DNA of 35,381 nucleotides, from the NCBI GenBank assembly GCA_024681935.1, contig JAIKZX010000225.1:1-35381 (forward strand). Direction: 5' to 3'. A program made the translations under genes and the position numbers. Below are positions 23,037 through 31,743 of the stretch, piece by piece (within the stretch, counting starts at the first letter, position 1; every line of letters begins with the position of its first letter). The stretch comes from Fretibacterium sp. GTDB lineage: Bacteria; Synergistota; Synergistia; Synergistales; Aminobacteriaceae. The notes beneath the pieces are model-generated. The model saw nothing but the letters and a program-made list of their open reading frames with translations. It ran no database searches and had not been told where the DNA came from.

Positions 23037-23657
23037 TTACTCAAACAGCCGCGCGATGGCGGACGCCGATTTGGCCAGGTCAGCTGCGCTTGTATTCAGG
23101 CAGAGGTCGTAGTTCAGGCGTTCTCCCCAGGTCTGTCCGGTGTAGAACTCGTAATACTTTGCACGGTTCCTGTCCACCTCTGTGATGCGCCGTTTCAGCT
23201 CTTTGTCCGTCATCGTCTCCCCGTTGTCCAGATGTCCGGCATCTTCCCCCCGCTCCCGGCAGCGGGCAATCCGGCTGTCCATGTCAGCGTAGACGAAAAT
23301 GCGAAACGGTTTCAGCTCCCTCAGAATGTAGTCTGCGCAGCGGCCGACAATGACGCAGTCCGATTTCTGCGCCATTTCGCGAATGAGGCGGTGCTGTTCC
23401 TGGTAGACGGTCTGCCCCTGATCCCACATGGGGTTAAGCATGGGGTAGAAACTACGCCCCACATGAATGGGAAACGCCACGACAGGCCGGCGTTCCACAA
23501 TCTGTTGAACATATGCTTCTGACAGGGAGGTCCGTTTCGCAATCTCCGAGACAATCTCACGGTCGTAGTAAGCCACTTTCATCATCTCCGCAAGGCGGTG
23601 TCCCAGCTCACGCCCCCCGCTCCCAAATTCGCGCCCGATAGTGATGATCCTGTTCAT
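23037..23657 (-). CDS. Cytidylate kinase-like family protein
   Basis: This 206-residue P-loop kinase-like protein is of the cytidylate_kin2 type. The N-terminal ITIGREFGSGGRELG is a Walker A-like loop. YYDREIVSEIAKRT and the LID-like CVIVGRCADYIL segment follow, then RIFVYADMDSRIARC and RNRAKYYEFYTGQTWG, all shared with this family. It is not classical Cmk, and the true substrate of these proteins is generally unknown; nucleoside or small-molecule phosphorylation is assumed. GGAGG precedes the ATG at 23657, with a good promoter upstream. It is a single gene located between pgi (same strand) and mnmA (divergent). Confidence 0.88.
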   Translation of the reverse strand: MNRIITIGREFGSGGRELGHRLAEMMKVAYYDREIVSEIAKRTSLSEAYVQQIVERRPVVAFPIHVGRSFYPMLNPMWDQGQTVYQEQHRLIREMAQKSDCVIVGRCADYILRELKPFRIFVYADMDSRIARCRERGEDAGHLDNGETMTDKELKRRITEVDRNRAKYYEFYTGQTWGERLNYDLCLNTSAADLAKSASAIARLFE

Positions 23658-23973
23658 TCCCCCATACCTCCTTTAACCTATATTTTTATTTTATAATATA
23701 CTCGAAAAAATTCCGGTTTGCAAAAGCAGATATCAGAGCAAGCCAAAAGCCGGAGATAACGTGACTTCGTGGCGGATCCGGCTGCTTTCTGCTCTCCCGG
23801 TCACCGGCGCGCAGGCCGGCCGTCCCGTCCCCGTGAAAGCGGACACAGCGCTGAAGCGCAGTTTTGCCGCGGCGGGAATGCCTTTTGACAAAAACACGGC
23901 GGTGTGAAAAGATGGGAACAGATTTCAACGCACTCATCATGCGATAAGGAGCGGTCAAAAAGGAGGGTTGAGG
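23658..23973. other. Divergent intergenic region between the kinase-like gene and mnmA
   Basis: This 316-bp stretch has no credible gene. It holds the minus-strand promoter at 23695-23723 and a possible mnmA promoter: TTGACA at 23885-23890 with only a poor -10 (AAAGAT) 17 bp on. An imperfect GC-rich stem (AGCCGGA..TCCGGCT, near 23746-23785) is also visible. AGGAGGG at 23961-23967 is the mnmA ribosome site. Confidence 0.6.
23695..23723 (-). promoter_or_regulatory. Promoter of the cytidylate kinase-like gene
   Basis: On the minus strand TTGCAA, a 17-bp spacer and TATATT (one mismatch to TATAAT). It lies about 40 bp upstream of the ATG. Confidence 0.65.
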
Positions 23974-25086
23974 ATGAACAGGGGAGTTCTGGCCGCCATG
24001 AGCGGCGGCGTGGACAGCAGTGTGGCCGCCTTCCTTCTGAAGGAACAGGGCTATGCCTGCACGGGAGCGACGATGCGCCTGTTCCTCAACGGGGATATCG
24101 GGCTGAGCTCGCACCACCCCTGCTGTTCCCAGCGGGATATCGGCGACGCCGCCGCTGTGGCTGCGCTCCTGGGTATCCCGCACGAGGTGATTGACTGCAT
24201 GGTGGACTTCAAACTTCGTGTGATTGACAAGTTTATCCGTGTCTACGAGTCTGGGGGGACGCCCAACCCCTGTATCGACTGCAACCGTTACCTGAAGTTC
24301 GAGGGCCTTATCGCAGCTGCATGGAAACGCGGGCTGGACTTCATCGCCACGGGGCACTACGCCCGCATTGAACGTGCTGCCTCCGGCCGGTATCTTTTGA
24401 AAAAAGCGTTCGATCCGGAACGGGATCAGAGCTATGTTCTGTACAGCCTGACTCAGAATCAGCTTGCCCACGTGCTCTTTCCCCTGGGGGAGATGACCAA
24501 GGCAGAGGTTCGGGCCCTTGCGGAGGCTCAGGGGTTTGTGAATGCGCGCAAACACGACTCTCAGGATATATGCTTTGTCCCCGACGGGAATTACGCCGGA
24601 TTTATTGAACAGTACACGGGACGGACCTCGCCGCCGGGGGATTTTATCAGCCCGGAGGGAAAGGTCCTGGGCCGGCACCGCGGCATCGTCCACTATACCG
24701 TCGGACAGAGACGGGGGCTGAGCGTTCCGGCGGGGACACGGCTCTACGTCTCCGCGATTGACCCGGCGGCAAACACGGTCACGCTCTCCGGTGAGGAGGC
24801 CCTGTTTGTGCGTGCGGTGCAGGCGGAGGACGTCAACCTCATCTCTGTGCCGTCCCTTGAAGGACCGGTCCGCGTCTCGGCGAAGGTTCGCTACCGTCAG
24901 CGGGAGGTCCCCGCGACGGCGGTCCAGACGGACGATGGGGGACTGCTGGTCACGTTCGATGAGCTTCAGCGCGCCCCGGCAGTGGGTCAGGCCGTCGTCC
25001 TTTACGATGGGGATGTTGTCGTCGGGGGCGGGACGATCTCACGGGTCTTATGGCCGGAGTGCCCCGCCGGAAGGGGACTCAATTAA
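23974..25086 (+). CDS. mnmA: tRNA 2-thiouridylase
   Basis: This 370-residue enzyme puts sulfur on U34 of tRNA-Lys, -Glu and -Gln using ATP and a relayed persulfide. The PP-loop AMSGGVDSSVAAFLL binds ATP. The two catalytic cysteines are C100 (TPNPCIDCN) and C200 (HDSQDICFVPDGNY), exactly where the family has them. YTVGQRRGLSVP and the C-terminal barrel (VRYRQREVPATAV) complete it. The track starts at a TTG six bases earlier; the ATG at 23974 has AGGAGGG six bases upstream and is preferred. Its stop overlaps the stop of the convergent SNF2 gene in the shared sequence TTAA. Confidence 0.96.
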   Translation: MNRGVLAAMSGGVDSSVAAFLLKEQGYACTGATMRLFLNGDIGLSSHHPCCSQRDIGDAAAVAALLGIPHEVIDCMVDFKLRVIDKFIRVYESGGTPNPCIDCNRYLKFEGLIAAAWKRGLDFIATGHYARIERAASGRYLLKKAFDPERDQSYVLYSLTQNQLAHVLFPLGEMTKAEVRALAEAQGFVNARKHDSQDICFVPDGNYAGFIEQYTGRTSPPGDFISPEGKVLGRHRGIVHYTVGQRRGLSVPAGTRLYVSAIDPAANTVTLSGEEALFVRAVQAEDVNLISVPSLEGPVRVSAKVRYRQREVPATAVQTDDGGLLVTFDELQRAPAVGQAVVLYDGDVVVGGGTISRVLWPECPAGRGLN

Positions 25087-28000
25087 GACTCAATCAGTTC
25101 CAGCAGCTCCTTCACCGAGAGGCGAAGCGCCTCTCCCGTGTCGTCCAGGAGGCCGCCGGCCAGGTTGCGCTTCCAGGTGTGCAGCGCAACAATCTGTTCC
25201 TCAATCGTGCCCCGGGCCACAATGCGGTAGACCGTCACGGGCCGTGTCTGCCCGATGCGGTGGGCACGGTCGGACGCCTGAGCCTCCACCGCCGGGTTCC
25301 ACCAGGGATCCATGTGGACCACGTAGTCCGCGGCGGTCAGATTCAGCCCCGTTCCCCCCGCTCTCAGGCTGATGAGGAAGCAGTCCCCCTCCCCAGCCTG
25401 AAAAGCTGCCACACGCCGCTTTCGCTCCTCCTGAGACGTCGAACCGTCCAAATATTGGTAGGGTATTTTTTCCTTATCCAGCCACGTCCGCAGGATTGAC
25501 AGATGATCGACGAACTGGCTGAACACCAGGGCCTTGTGTCCGCCTCCGCGAAGCTCTGTCAGCACGTCGGTGAACGCCTCCAGTTTGGCTGACGGCAGAT
25601 GGATGTCCGGGCTCACCAGCGATGAGGAACAGCAGGCCCGCCGCAGTTTCATCAGGGCTGCCAGAACCTGGAATCGTCCCTCTTCCCCCTCCCCCCGGAT
25701 CCCGGAGAGCTCCTCCACGGCGCTGCGGCGCAGGGCCTCGTAGAAAGCTCTTTCCTCGTCCTTCAGGTCCACCTTCAGGGTGATTTCCGTCTTGGGAGGC
25801 AGCTCGCTCAGCACCTGTTCCTTTGTGCGCCGCAGGACAAAGGGGCGGATCATCCGGCGTAGCCGTGACCGGGCCTGTCGTCCCACAGCGGAGACATTGG
25901 AACCCCTTGCCGGAGAAGCCCCCTCGCTCCTCTCGATGGGGGCTCCAAACCGCCGCCAGAAACTCTCTAAAGAGCCCAGATAGCCGGGATTCAGAAAACG
26001 GAAGAGGTTCCATAGCTCGCTCAGTGTGTTTTCAATGGGAGTTCCCGTCGTGGCAATGCGAAAGGCGCCATTCAGCTTCATCACAGCGGACGACCGCTTG
26101 GTCCCCATGTTCTTGATGGCCTGGGCCTCGTCCAGCACGATGACGTTCCACTCCACTTCGGAGAGGATGTCCCTCTCGTTTTGAAGAATGCCATAGCTTA
26201 CGATGACCACATCTCTTGGCCCTAACTGGGACAGAAGTTCCCCGCGTCCCATACGTCCCGGACCCGTCTCACGGAGGGACTTCACGTTCAGCGTTGGGGC
26301 AAAACGCTCCGCCTCGGTCATCCAGTTGGGGCAGACCGACGTGGGGGCCACGACGAGGGACGGGCCCTCCGCGCCGCGTGCGATAAGCACCGCCAGCGCC
26401 TGGATTGTCTTGCCCAGGCCCATATCGTCCGCCAGGCAGGCCCCTGCCCCCCAGTGCGCCAGGCGCATGAGCCAGCGGAACCCCTCAAGCTGGTAGTCAC
26501 GCAGCTCGCCGCGGAAGGTGGAGGGCAGCTCGGGGACCATCCGCTCTGCCTCCGTGATCTGGAGCGCCTTTGACCGCCACTCCTCCGCCACGTCAGCCTG
26601 TCCCACCCCCTCCAGCAGTTCCCCGGCTAAGCTGGCCGCCAGGGGGGAAACGCGCACCTCATTGCCCCGCACGTCGCCCAGCGAGGCAAGGGTCTCCAGG
26701 CGGCGATGGAACTCCCGTGTCAGGGTCAGGAACTCCCCGTTCCCCAGGGGAACAAAACGTCCCTTCCCGGCCTTCATGGCCTCCAGCAGCTCCTTCATGT
26801 TCAGGACCAGCCCCTCATGGACACGAAGCTCGCCGGAAACGGCAAACCAGTCCCTTGCCTGACGGATGGAGACGTTGAGCTGGGACTCTCCGGTGGGGCG
26901 GGAAACCTTCATGCTCTGCCCCTTGGGCCACTCCACCACGACCGTTTCCTCAAGCTCCTTCAGCTGTGCCAGGAACTCCAGCGCCAGGTTGGGGCCGGAA
27001 ATCTCCCAGCCTTCCTCCCTCACCTGTTCCGCCTCCGGCAGGGCCGGGCATGTCTCCATGAGGGCGGAGAGGGCGGCATTTTCTGCCTCAAGATTGCGGG
27101 AGGTCCGTACCCTCCGTTTGTTCTGAAGACCAAAAAGAGCCGCCCCGCCCTGTCCCGGGCGGCAGACAGGGCCCTGAGGCCCCAAAGGCCGGGTCACGGC
27201 TCCTATATCCAGCCCCTCGCCATGGGGCTGGAGCTGTACATAGATGCGCGAGTCAGGCTCCACAGCCTCAGCCAGCCCCCCCGTTCCCTCAAGATCCGAC
27301 TGGATTGTGATGACGGAGGCCAGACTCTCCAAAGTCCTCAGGATTGATTCTTTGGCCTGGGCGGGAATCAGAAGTCCGGAGGGCCCAAGGATGTGGGCAA
27401 TATGCAGGCGGCGTTCGTCAAAACACGTCACACGCAGGCGGTTGGGGCCTTCCTCAACGATTGAATAACGCTCGTTATCCTCGGGGAAGGGAGCAAGCGC
27501 CAGCACATAGCCGCGTTCCTGCTCCTTAACGGAGAGAATGGGCTCCATCGCCTGGACTTCCACCCGTTCCCCCGTGTTGCTGCTGAAGAGAAGGGGGTGT
27601 CCCGCCAGAAGAGCCAGAGCCCTGTGGGTGTCCAGAAAATATTCTGTTCCGTAATAATTTCGTGTCACGCGGATTGCCGGCAGGACCTGAATATCCTGTT
27701 CCGTGATTCCGGAGACGGTGCGGGCGTTTTTGAAAAGCCGCTTAAGGGAGATGTTGCGTCCCCCGCTCCAGACGTTTTTCCTTAAGGTCTGCTCAACGGG
27801 CACCAGATTCAGCGAGAGGACGCTGCCGTCTTTGGCGGTATACCAGTCCAGTTCCCAGATGACCCGCTTGGGGTTCCCCCGCGGCCGGGGCTTGTCTCCG
27901 ATGCTCAGAAGCTCATCCAGGGATTTTTCCCACATCTCCCTGTCCCGGAAGACCGCCGCCAGCGGATGGGGCACAGCCTTCCCGTCCGTCAGCTCAAAGG

Positions 28001-29222
28001 CCGCTTCCAGCTCCGAGCTGAGAAAATTCAGCCCAAACCCCTTCAGTTTCTCCGCCAGCCCCACGATATCCATCCCGCTCAAATCGGCCTTGAGCCAGTG
28101 CAGAAGGAGCAGACAGGGAAACACCGCGGTCCCGTCGTCGGGAAAGTCCAGACTGAGGTGAAGGGGCTCATCCTTCGCGGCGCCGAGAAGCCTCTTCAGC
28201 AGAATTCTCAGGCCGGAGATATCCTCCACCGTCCCCCAGGGGCCCTTTTCCTTCAGGCAGGCTTTCAGCTGTTTTTCGCCGCTTCCCGTATTATAGAGCA
28301 GCACAGGATAGAATAACCCTGTCCAGGACCAGTAAGATGCAGACCCCTTTCCGTTGCCGGCAGCCTTCATTCTGCTGAACCCTTCATCATAAAGAGCAAG
28401 GGCCTCCGCCTCGTCGCCATGCCGGGAGAGGGCAAGAACCGCACGGAGGCTGAAGCTCTGGGGGTCATCAAAATTATTTAACCTCTCTTCAGCCTCGTCC
28501 AGACGCCCGTGGTCAATCAGGCGCTCAATACGTATCAACTCAAGGCCGGGAGTTGCCCCTTCGACGGGATAATCAAAGAGTGCCTCCGTTACTGTTTTAT
28601 AGGTTTCCGGGTCAATCAGTGCCGCATGGAGCAGGATTGTGAAGATACGCTCCGCAAATTCAGGGGAAAGCTGAAAGAGAGTCTTGGGGTCAAAGGGGTT
28701 CGCCAGCGCGTCCAGGGCGGCATCATCAAGATAGGCGCACGCGGCCTGTCCTCTGCGCCAGTAGCTGTTGAAGCTGTTGAGATCCCGGCGCAGGACGGCC
28801 AGGCGAAGCATGCGGCCGAAAAGGTCCTCCAGCGAGTCGCCGCGCCCCGTGATGCTGAACATTTCCAGATCCAGCACCCTGCTGGTCGCGCCGTCAAAAC
28901 GGTCAATTTCCTCTCGTTCCTCCGCCTCTTTCCAGAGCGGGGCAATCAACAGCGGGGAAACCTGATATCGCTTCTGGCTCCCAATGGTATATTCGCATAG
29001 GATATCTCCGGGGAGAGCTTTGACAGCCTCCTTAAAATCGGGGGGATACCATTTCCCGCCGCCGGGACGGCTGACGCCTGCCTCATTCAGGCAGCGGATA
29101 AATTTCGTTGATACCACGGAAACGCGTGCAACCGCCATCAGACGGCAGAAACTTTTCAGTTCCTCCGGCAGGGAGGCGTAGAGTTCCAGCAGACGGGACC
29201 GTTCCTCTTCATCAAACAGCAT
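25083..29222 (-). CDS. Large SNF2/Rad54-family DEAD/DEAH helicase-like ATPase
   Basis: This 1379-residue protein carries a C-terminal SNF2 motor, with motif I LADDMGLGKTIQ (near residue 930), DEAH-box variant VLDEAQAIKN (near 1030), motif III ATTGTPIENTLSELW, motif V ISLRAGGTGLNLTAADYVVH and motif VI SDRAHRIGQTRPVTVYR (near 1320). The first ~900 residues are specific to this type of bacterial protein: TPR-like helical stretches (FSLRAVLALSRHGDEAEALA) and no zinc-finger SWIM motif that I can see. Such enzymes translocate on double-stranded DNA; a HepA-like role in transcription or repair is possible. I use the ATG at 29222 (MLFDEEERSRL) with GGGAGAAG upstream, not the track start 23 codons earlier. 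It stands alone, with no restriction or other defence genes nearby. Confidence 0.9.
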   Translation of the reverse strand: MLFDEEERSRLLELYASLPEELKSFCRLMAVARVSVVSTKFIRCLNEAGVSRPGGGKWYPPDFKEAVKALPGDILCEYTIGSQKRYQVSPLLIAPLWKEAEEREEIDRFDGATSRVLDLEMFSITGRGDSLEDLFGRMLRLAVLRRDLNSFNSYWRRGQAACAYLDDAALDALANPFDPKTLFQLSPEFAERIFTILLHAALIDPETYKTVTEALFDYPVEGATPGLELIRIERLIDHGRLDEAEERLNNFDDPQSFSLRAVLALSRHGDEAEALALYDEGFSRMKAAGNGKGSASYWSWTGLFYPVLLYNTGSGEKQLKACLKEKGPWGTVEDISGLRILLKRLLGAAKDEPLHLSLDFPDDGTAVFPCLLLLHWLKADLSGMDIVGLAEKLKGFGLNFLSSELEAAFELTDGKAVPHPLAAVFRDREMWEKSLDELLSIGDKPRPRGNPKRVIWELDWYTAKDGSVLSLNLVPVEQTLRKNVWSGGRNISLKRLFKNARTVSGITEQDIQVLPAIRVTRNYYGTEYFLDTHRALALLAGHPLLFSSNTGERVEVQAMEPILSVKEQERGYVLALAPFPEDNERYSIVEEGPNRLRVTCFDERRLHIAHILGPSGLLIPAQAKESILRTLESLASVITIQSDLEGTGGLAEAVEPDSRIYVQLQPHGEGLDIGAVTRPLGPQGPVCRPGQGGAALFGLQNKRRVRTSRNLEAENAALSALMETCPALPEAEQVREEGWEISGPNLALEFLAQLKELEETVVVEWPKGQSMKVSRPTGESQLNVSIRQARDWFAVSGELRVHEGLVLNMKELLEAMKAGKGRFVPLGNGEFLTLTREFHRRLETLASLGDVRGNEVRVSPLAASLAGELLEGVGQADVAEEWRSKALQITEAERMVPELPSTFRGELRDYQLEGFRWLMRLAHWGAGACLADDMGLGKTIQALAVLIARGAEGPSLVVAPTSVCPNWMTEAERFAPTLNVKSLRETGPGRMGRGELLSQLGPRDVVIVSYGILQNERDILSEVEWNVIVLDEAQAIKNMGTKRSSAVMKLNGAFRIATTGTPIENTLSELWNLFRFLNPGYLGSLESFWRRFGAPIERSEGASPARGSNVSAVGRQARSRLRRMIRPFVLRRTKEQVLSELPPKTEITLKVDLKDEERAFYEALRRSAVEELSGIRGEGEEGRFQVLAALMKLRRACCSSSLVSPDIHLPSAKLEAFTDVLTELRGGGHKALVFSQFVDHLSILRTWLDKEKIPYQYLDGSTSQEERKRRVAAFQAGEGDCFLISLRAGGTGLNLTAADYVVHMDPWWNPAVEAQASDRAHRIGQTRPVTVYRIVARGTIEEQIVALHTWKRNLAGGLLDDTGEALRLSVKELLELIES

Positions 29223-29589
29223 GGAAACTTCTCCCTGAAGCCGCGGGGCACAAAGAGCCCGGCAGCCTGTCCGCATGACGGTTGTGGCCATCTGTATATT
29301 GAAAAAGGCCTTTACTGAAAAACAATTGTCCTTATCCCCTCTTCGACAGACTATTCTCCAAAGTTTATTCTATCACAGCAACACTTCTGCCGCCCCTGAG
29401 GCCTCATCCCGCGGAATCCGTCAGATTCCGGCACGTTTCCTGAAAAAACTATTCAAGGGATCACTGCAGCAGGTGAGCAGGGTATTCTTCTGTACGGTAT
29501 AATAAAGATTAAACTTCAGACCTGCGGCGTGAGCGGTTCCGTTCAGACTCCCAGCGGAGTCTCTTCAATATAAAGGGAGGGGGAATTCA
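29223..29589. other. Divergent intergenic region, SNF2 gene and aldo/keto reductase
   Basis: No gene is supported in these 367 bp. They hold the extended -10 for the SNF2 gene (29367-29375) and, on the plus strand, a TATAAT at 29498-29503 without a matching -35, which may serve the reductase. Two small hairpins are present, GGAATC/GATTCC near 29413-29429 and AGACTC/GAGTCT at 29545-29562; the second lies just before the ribosome site. Confidence 0.55.
29367..29375 (-). promoter_or_regulatory. Extended -10 promoter of the SNF2 gene
   Basis: On the minus strand TGaTAGAAT. No -35 is recognised. The leader would be about 140 nt to the chosen ATG. Confidence 0.4.
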
Positions 29590-30717
29590 ATGTCGTATCT
29601 GGGACAGGAAATCAAAAAACTTGGTTTTGGACTGATGAGGCTGCCGAAGGTCGAGGGCAAAGAGGATGTCATCGACATTGAGCAGACGAAGGCGATGGTG
29701 GACCGCTTCCTCGCGGAGGGATTCACATACTTTGACACGGCCTGGGCCTACCCGGGCAGCGAGGATGCCATCCGTCAGGCCCTCGTGGAACGCTATCCGC
29801 GTGAAAAATTCCAGCTCACGACGAAGCTGGCCGCCTGGATCAACTGCGCCACGCGGGAGGAAGCCGTCGCGCAGTTCGAGACCTCGCTGAAGCGGACGGG
29901 CGCGGGGTATTTTGACTTCTATCTGCTGCACAACCTGGGCGAGATGAGGACGAAGTTCTTTGACGACTTCGACCTGTGGTCCTTTGTTCAGGAAAAGAAG
30001 GCAAAGGGGATTATCAAACACGTGGGCTTCTCCTTCCATTCGACGCCGGACGAACTGGAGGCGATTCTGAACGCCCACCCGGAGATGGAGTTCGTTCAGC
30101 TCCAGATCAACTACGGCGACTGGGAGGACTCGGCCTATCAGTCCCGCGCGTGTTATGAGGTGGCGCGGAAGCACGGCAAGCCCATCATCATCATGGAGCC
30201 GGTGAAGGGAGGAATGCTGGCCACACCGCCGGAGACAGTGGTTCAGGTGCTGAAGGCCGCGGAGCCCCAGTCTTCCCCCGCATCCTGGGCCCTTCGCTTC
30301 GCCGCGGACCTGGATGGGATCATCACGGTGTTGTCCGGCATGTCCAACATGGAACAAATGGAGGACAACCTGGCCTGCATGAAGGGCTTTACCCATCTGT
30401 CGGACGCCCAGCGGAAAACCATCGCAAAGGCGCGGGAGGAGCTGGCGAAGATACCGCTCATCCCGTGCACGACATGCAACTACTGCGCCAAGGTCTGCCC
30501 AAAGGATATCGGCATCTCTGGCTCCTTCACCGCGATGAATACGCTGACGCTCTACAACAACATGACCCTGTCGAAAGGCCGGGAGGAATGGCTTGTCACA
30601 AGGCACGGCAAAAAGCGTGCGGGCGAGTGCATCAAGTGCGGCCGCTGCGAGCAGGCCTGCCCTCAGCACATCAAAATTCGCGACGAGCTTGAGAGGGTCG
30701 CGGCAACGTTCAAATAA
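29590..30717 (+). CDS. Aldo/keto reductase with C-terminal 4Fe-4S ferredoxin motifs
   Basis: This 375-residue oxidoreductase has an aldo/keto reductase barrel, with catalytic residues D49 and Y54 (FDTAWAYPG), K79 (TTKL) and H114 (LLHNLG). A C-terminal extension has two cysteine clusters, C293/C296/C299/C303 (CTTCNYCAKVCP) and C347/C350/C353/C357 (CIKCGRCEQACP), the usual ligands for [4Fe-4S] centres. This architecture is frequent in anaerobes and suggests electron exchange with ferredoxin as well as, or instead of, NAD(P)H. The substrate is unknown. GGGAGGGGG precedes the ATG. A glucokinase gene follows after 21 nt, so both are probably cotranscribed. Confidence 0.92.
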   Translation: MSYLGQEIKKLGFGLMRLPKVEGKEDVIDIEQTKAMVDRFLAEGFTYFDTAWAYPGSEDAIRQALVERYPREKFQLTTKLAAWINCATREEAVAQFETSLKRTGAGYFDFYLLHNLGEMRTKFFDDFDLWSFVQEKKAKGIIKHVGFSFHSTPDELEAILNAHPEMEFVQLQINYGDWEDSAYQSRACYEVARKHGKPIIIMEPVKGGMLATPPETVVQVLKAAEPQSSPASWALRFAADLDGIITVLSGMSNMEQMEDNLACMKGFTHLSDAQRKTIAKAREELAKIPLIPCTTCNYCAKVCPKDIGISGSFTAMNTLTLYNNMTLSKGREEWLVTRHGKKRAGECIKCGRCEQACPQHIKIRDELERVAATFK

Positions 30718-30738
30718 AATCCCGGGGAGGAGAAAAGC

Positions 30739-31695
30739 TTGACGTTTTACATCGGCGTGGATATTGGGGGAACCAACATCAAGGTGGGTGTTGTGGACGA
30801 GGCGGGACGCATCGTTGGCGAGTCCAGCTGCCCAACGGGAGCGGACCGGCCCCAGGAGGTCGTGCTGAAGGACATCCTGAGGACGGCAGAGGACGCGGTG
30901 GCGGCGTCAGGCGTTCCCCGCCGGGACATCCACGCCGCGGGAGTGGGTTCTCCCGGGGCGGTGGATTCCGAGACAGGCACAGTGCTCTATAACTACAATC
31001 TGGGCTGGCGGGACTTCGCCATTGCCCCCATGATGTCCGAAGCCCTGGATCTGCCCGTGCGGCTGGAAAATGACGCCAACGCCGCCGCCTTGGGCGAGGT
31101 CGTGGCAGGAAGCGCCAAAGGGGCGTCCAGCGCCATGGTCATTACTCTGGGGACGGGCGTTGGCTCCGGCTTCGTCATCGACGGGAACATCTGGACGGGC
31201 TACAACTCCGCGGCCTGTGAGTTTGGTCACATGGTCATCGCCTATGGGGGTCGTCCCTGTACCTGCGGGCGGCGGGGTTGCTTTGAGGCTTACGCCTCAG
31301 CCACAGGCCTCATCGCCATGACGAAGGAAGCCATCGCTGCGCATCCTAACAGTGCCCTGGGCGAGCTGGCCCACCGGGAGGGCTGCGTGAGCGGACACAC
31401 GCCCTTTGACGCTGCGGAGGCCGGGGATCCCGTGGCGCAGCGTGTGGTGGATGAGTACATCGGCTATCTGGCCTGTGGGCTCGTCAACCTCATCAACGGT
31501 CTTCAGCCGGAGGTGATCAGCATTGGAGGCGGCATCGGCAAACAGGGGGAACGGCTTCTGGCCCCGCTGCGCCTCAAGGTTGCTGAGGAGACCTTCGGGG
31601 AACGGACCGAGGGAGAAAAAATGACGCGTCTGGTGAGCTGTACTCTGGGTTATAAGGCAGGCCTGATTGGAGCCGCGATGGCCGCACGGAGGTAA
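30739..31695 (+). CDS. ROK family glucokinase
   Basis: This 318-residue sugar kinase phosphorylates glucose or a related hexose with ATP. It has the phosphate-binding DIGGTNIKVGVV, the catalytic Asp in ENDANAAALGE, the GTGVGSGFVIDG loop and the ROK zinc motif GHMVIAYGG followed by CTCGRRGCFEAYAS. There is no N-terminal DNA-binding domain, so it is an enzyme and not a repressor. The start is TTG with GGGGAGGAG nine bases upstream; the sequence begins MTFYIGVDIGG as expected. It follows the aldo/keto reductase by 21 nt and is convergent with the XRE regulator. With pgi it supplies the first two steps of glycolysis. Confidence 0.92.
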   Translation: MTFYIGVDIGGTNIKVGVVDEAGRIVGESSCPTGADRPQEVVLKDILRTAEDAVAASGVPRRDIHAAGVGSPGAVDSETGTVLYNYNLGWRDFAIAPMMSEALDLPVRLENDANAAALGEVVAGSAKGASSAMVITLGTGVGSGFVIDGNIWTGYNSAACEFGHMVIAYGGRPCTCGRRGCFEAYASATGLIAMTKEAIAAHPNSALGELAHREGCVSGHTPFDAAEAGDPVAQRVVDEYIGYLACGLVNLINGLQPEVISIGGGIGKQGERLLAPLRLKVAEETFGERTEGEKMTRLVSCTLGYKAGLIGAAMAARR

Positions 31696-31743
31696 AATAA
31701 CAGAGACAGCACCCTGGCTTTGAGTTTTTTCAGGTGCTTCAAA

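Noticed and set aside
23686-24693. 335-aa minus-strand ORF opposite mnmA
   Set aside because: Shadow of mnmA with no recognisable domain; mnmA motifs on the plus strand are complete.
25083-29222. Defence island around the SNF2 protein
   Set aside because: Neighbours are mnmA and an aldo/keto reductase; no methylase, nuclease or other defence gene is present.
31708-31738. Terminator between glucokinase and the XRE gene
   Set aside because: AGCACCCTG..CAGGTGCT pairs only with a bulge and its T-run lies in the loop, so it is not a convincing intrinsic terminator.
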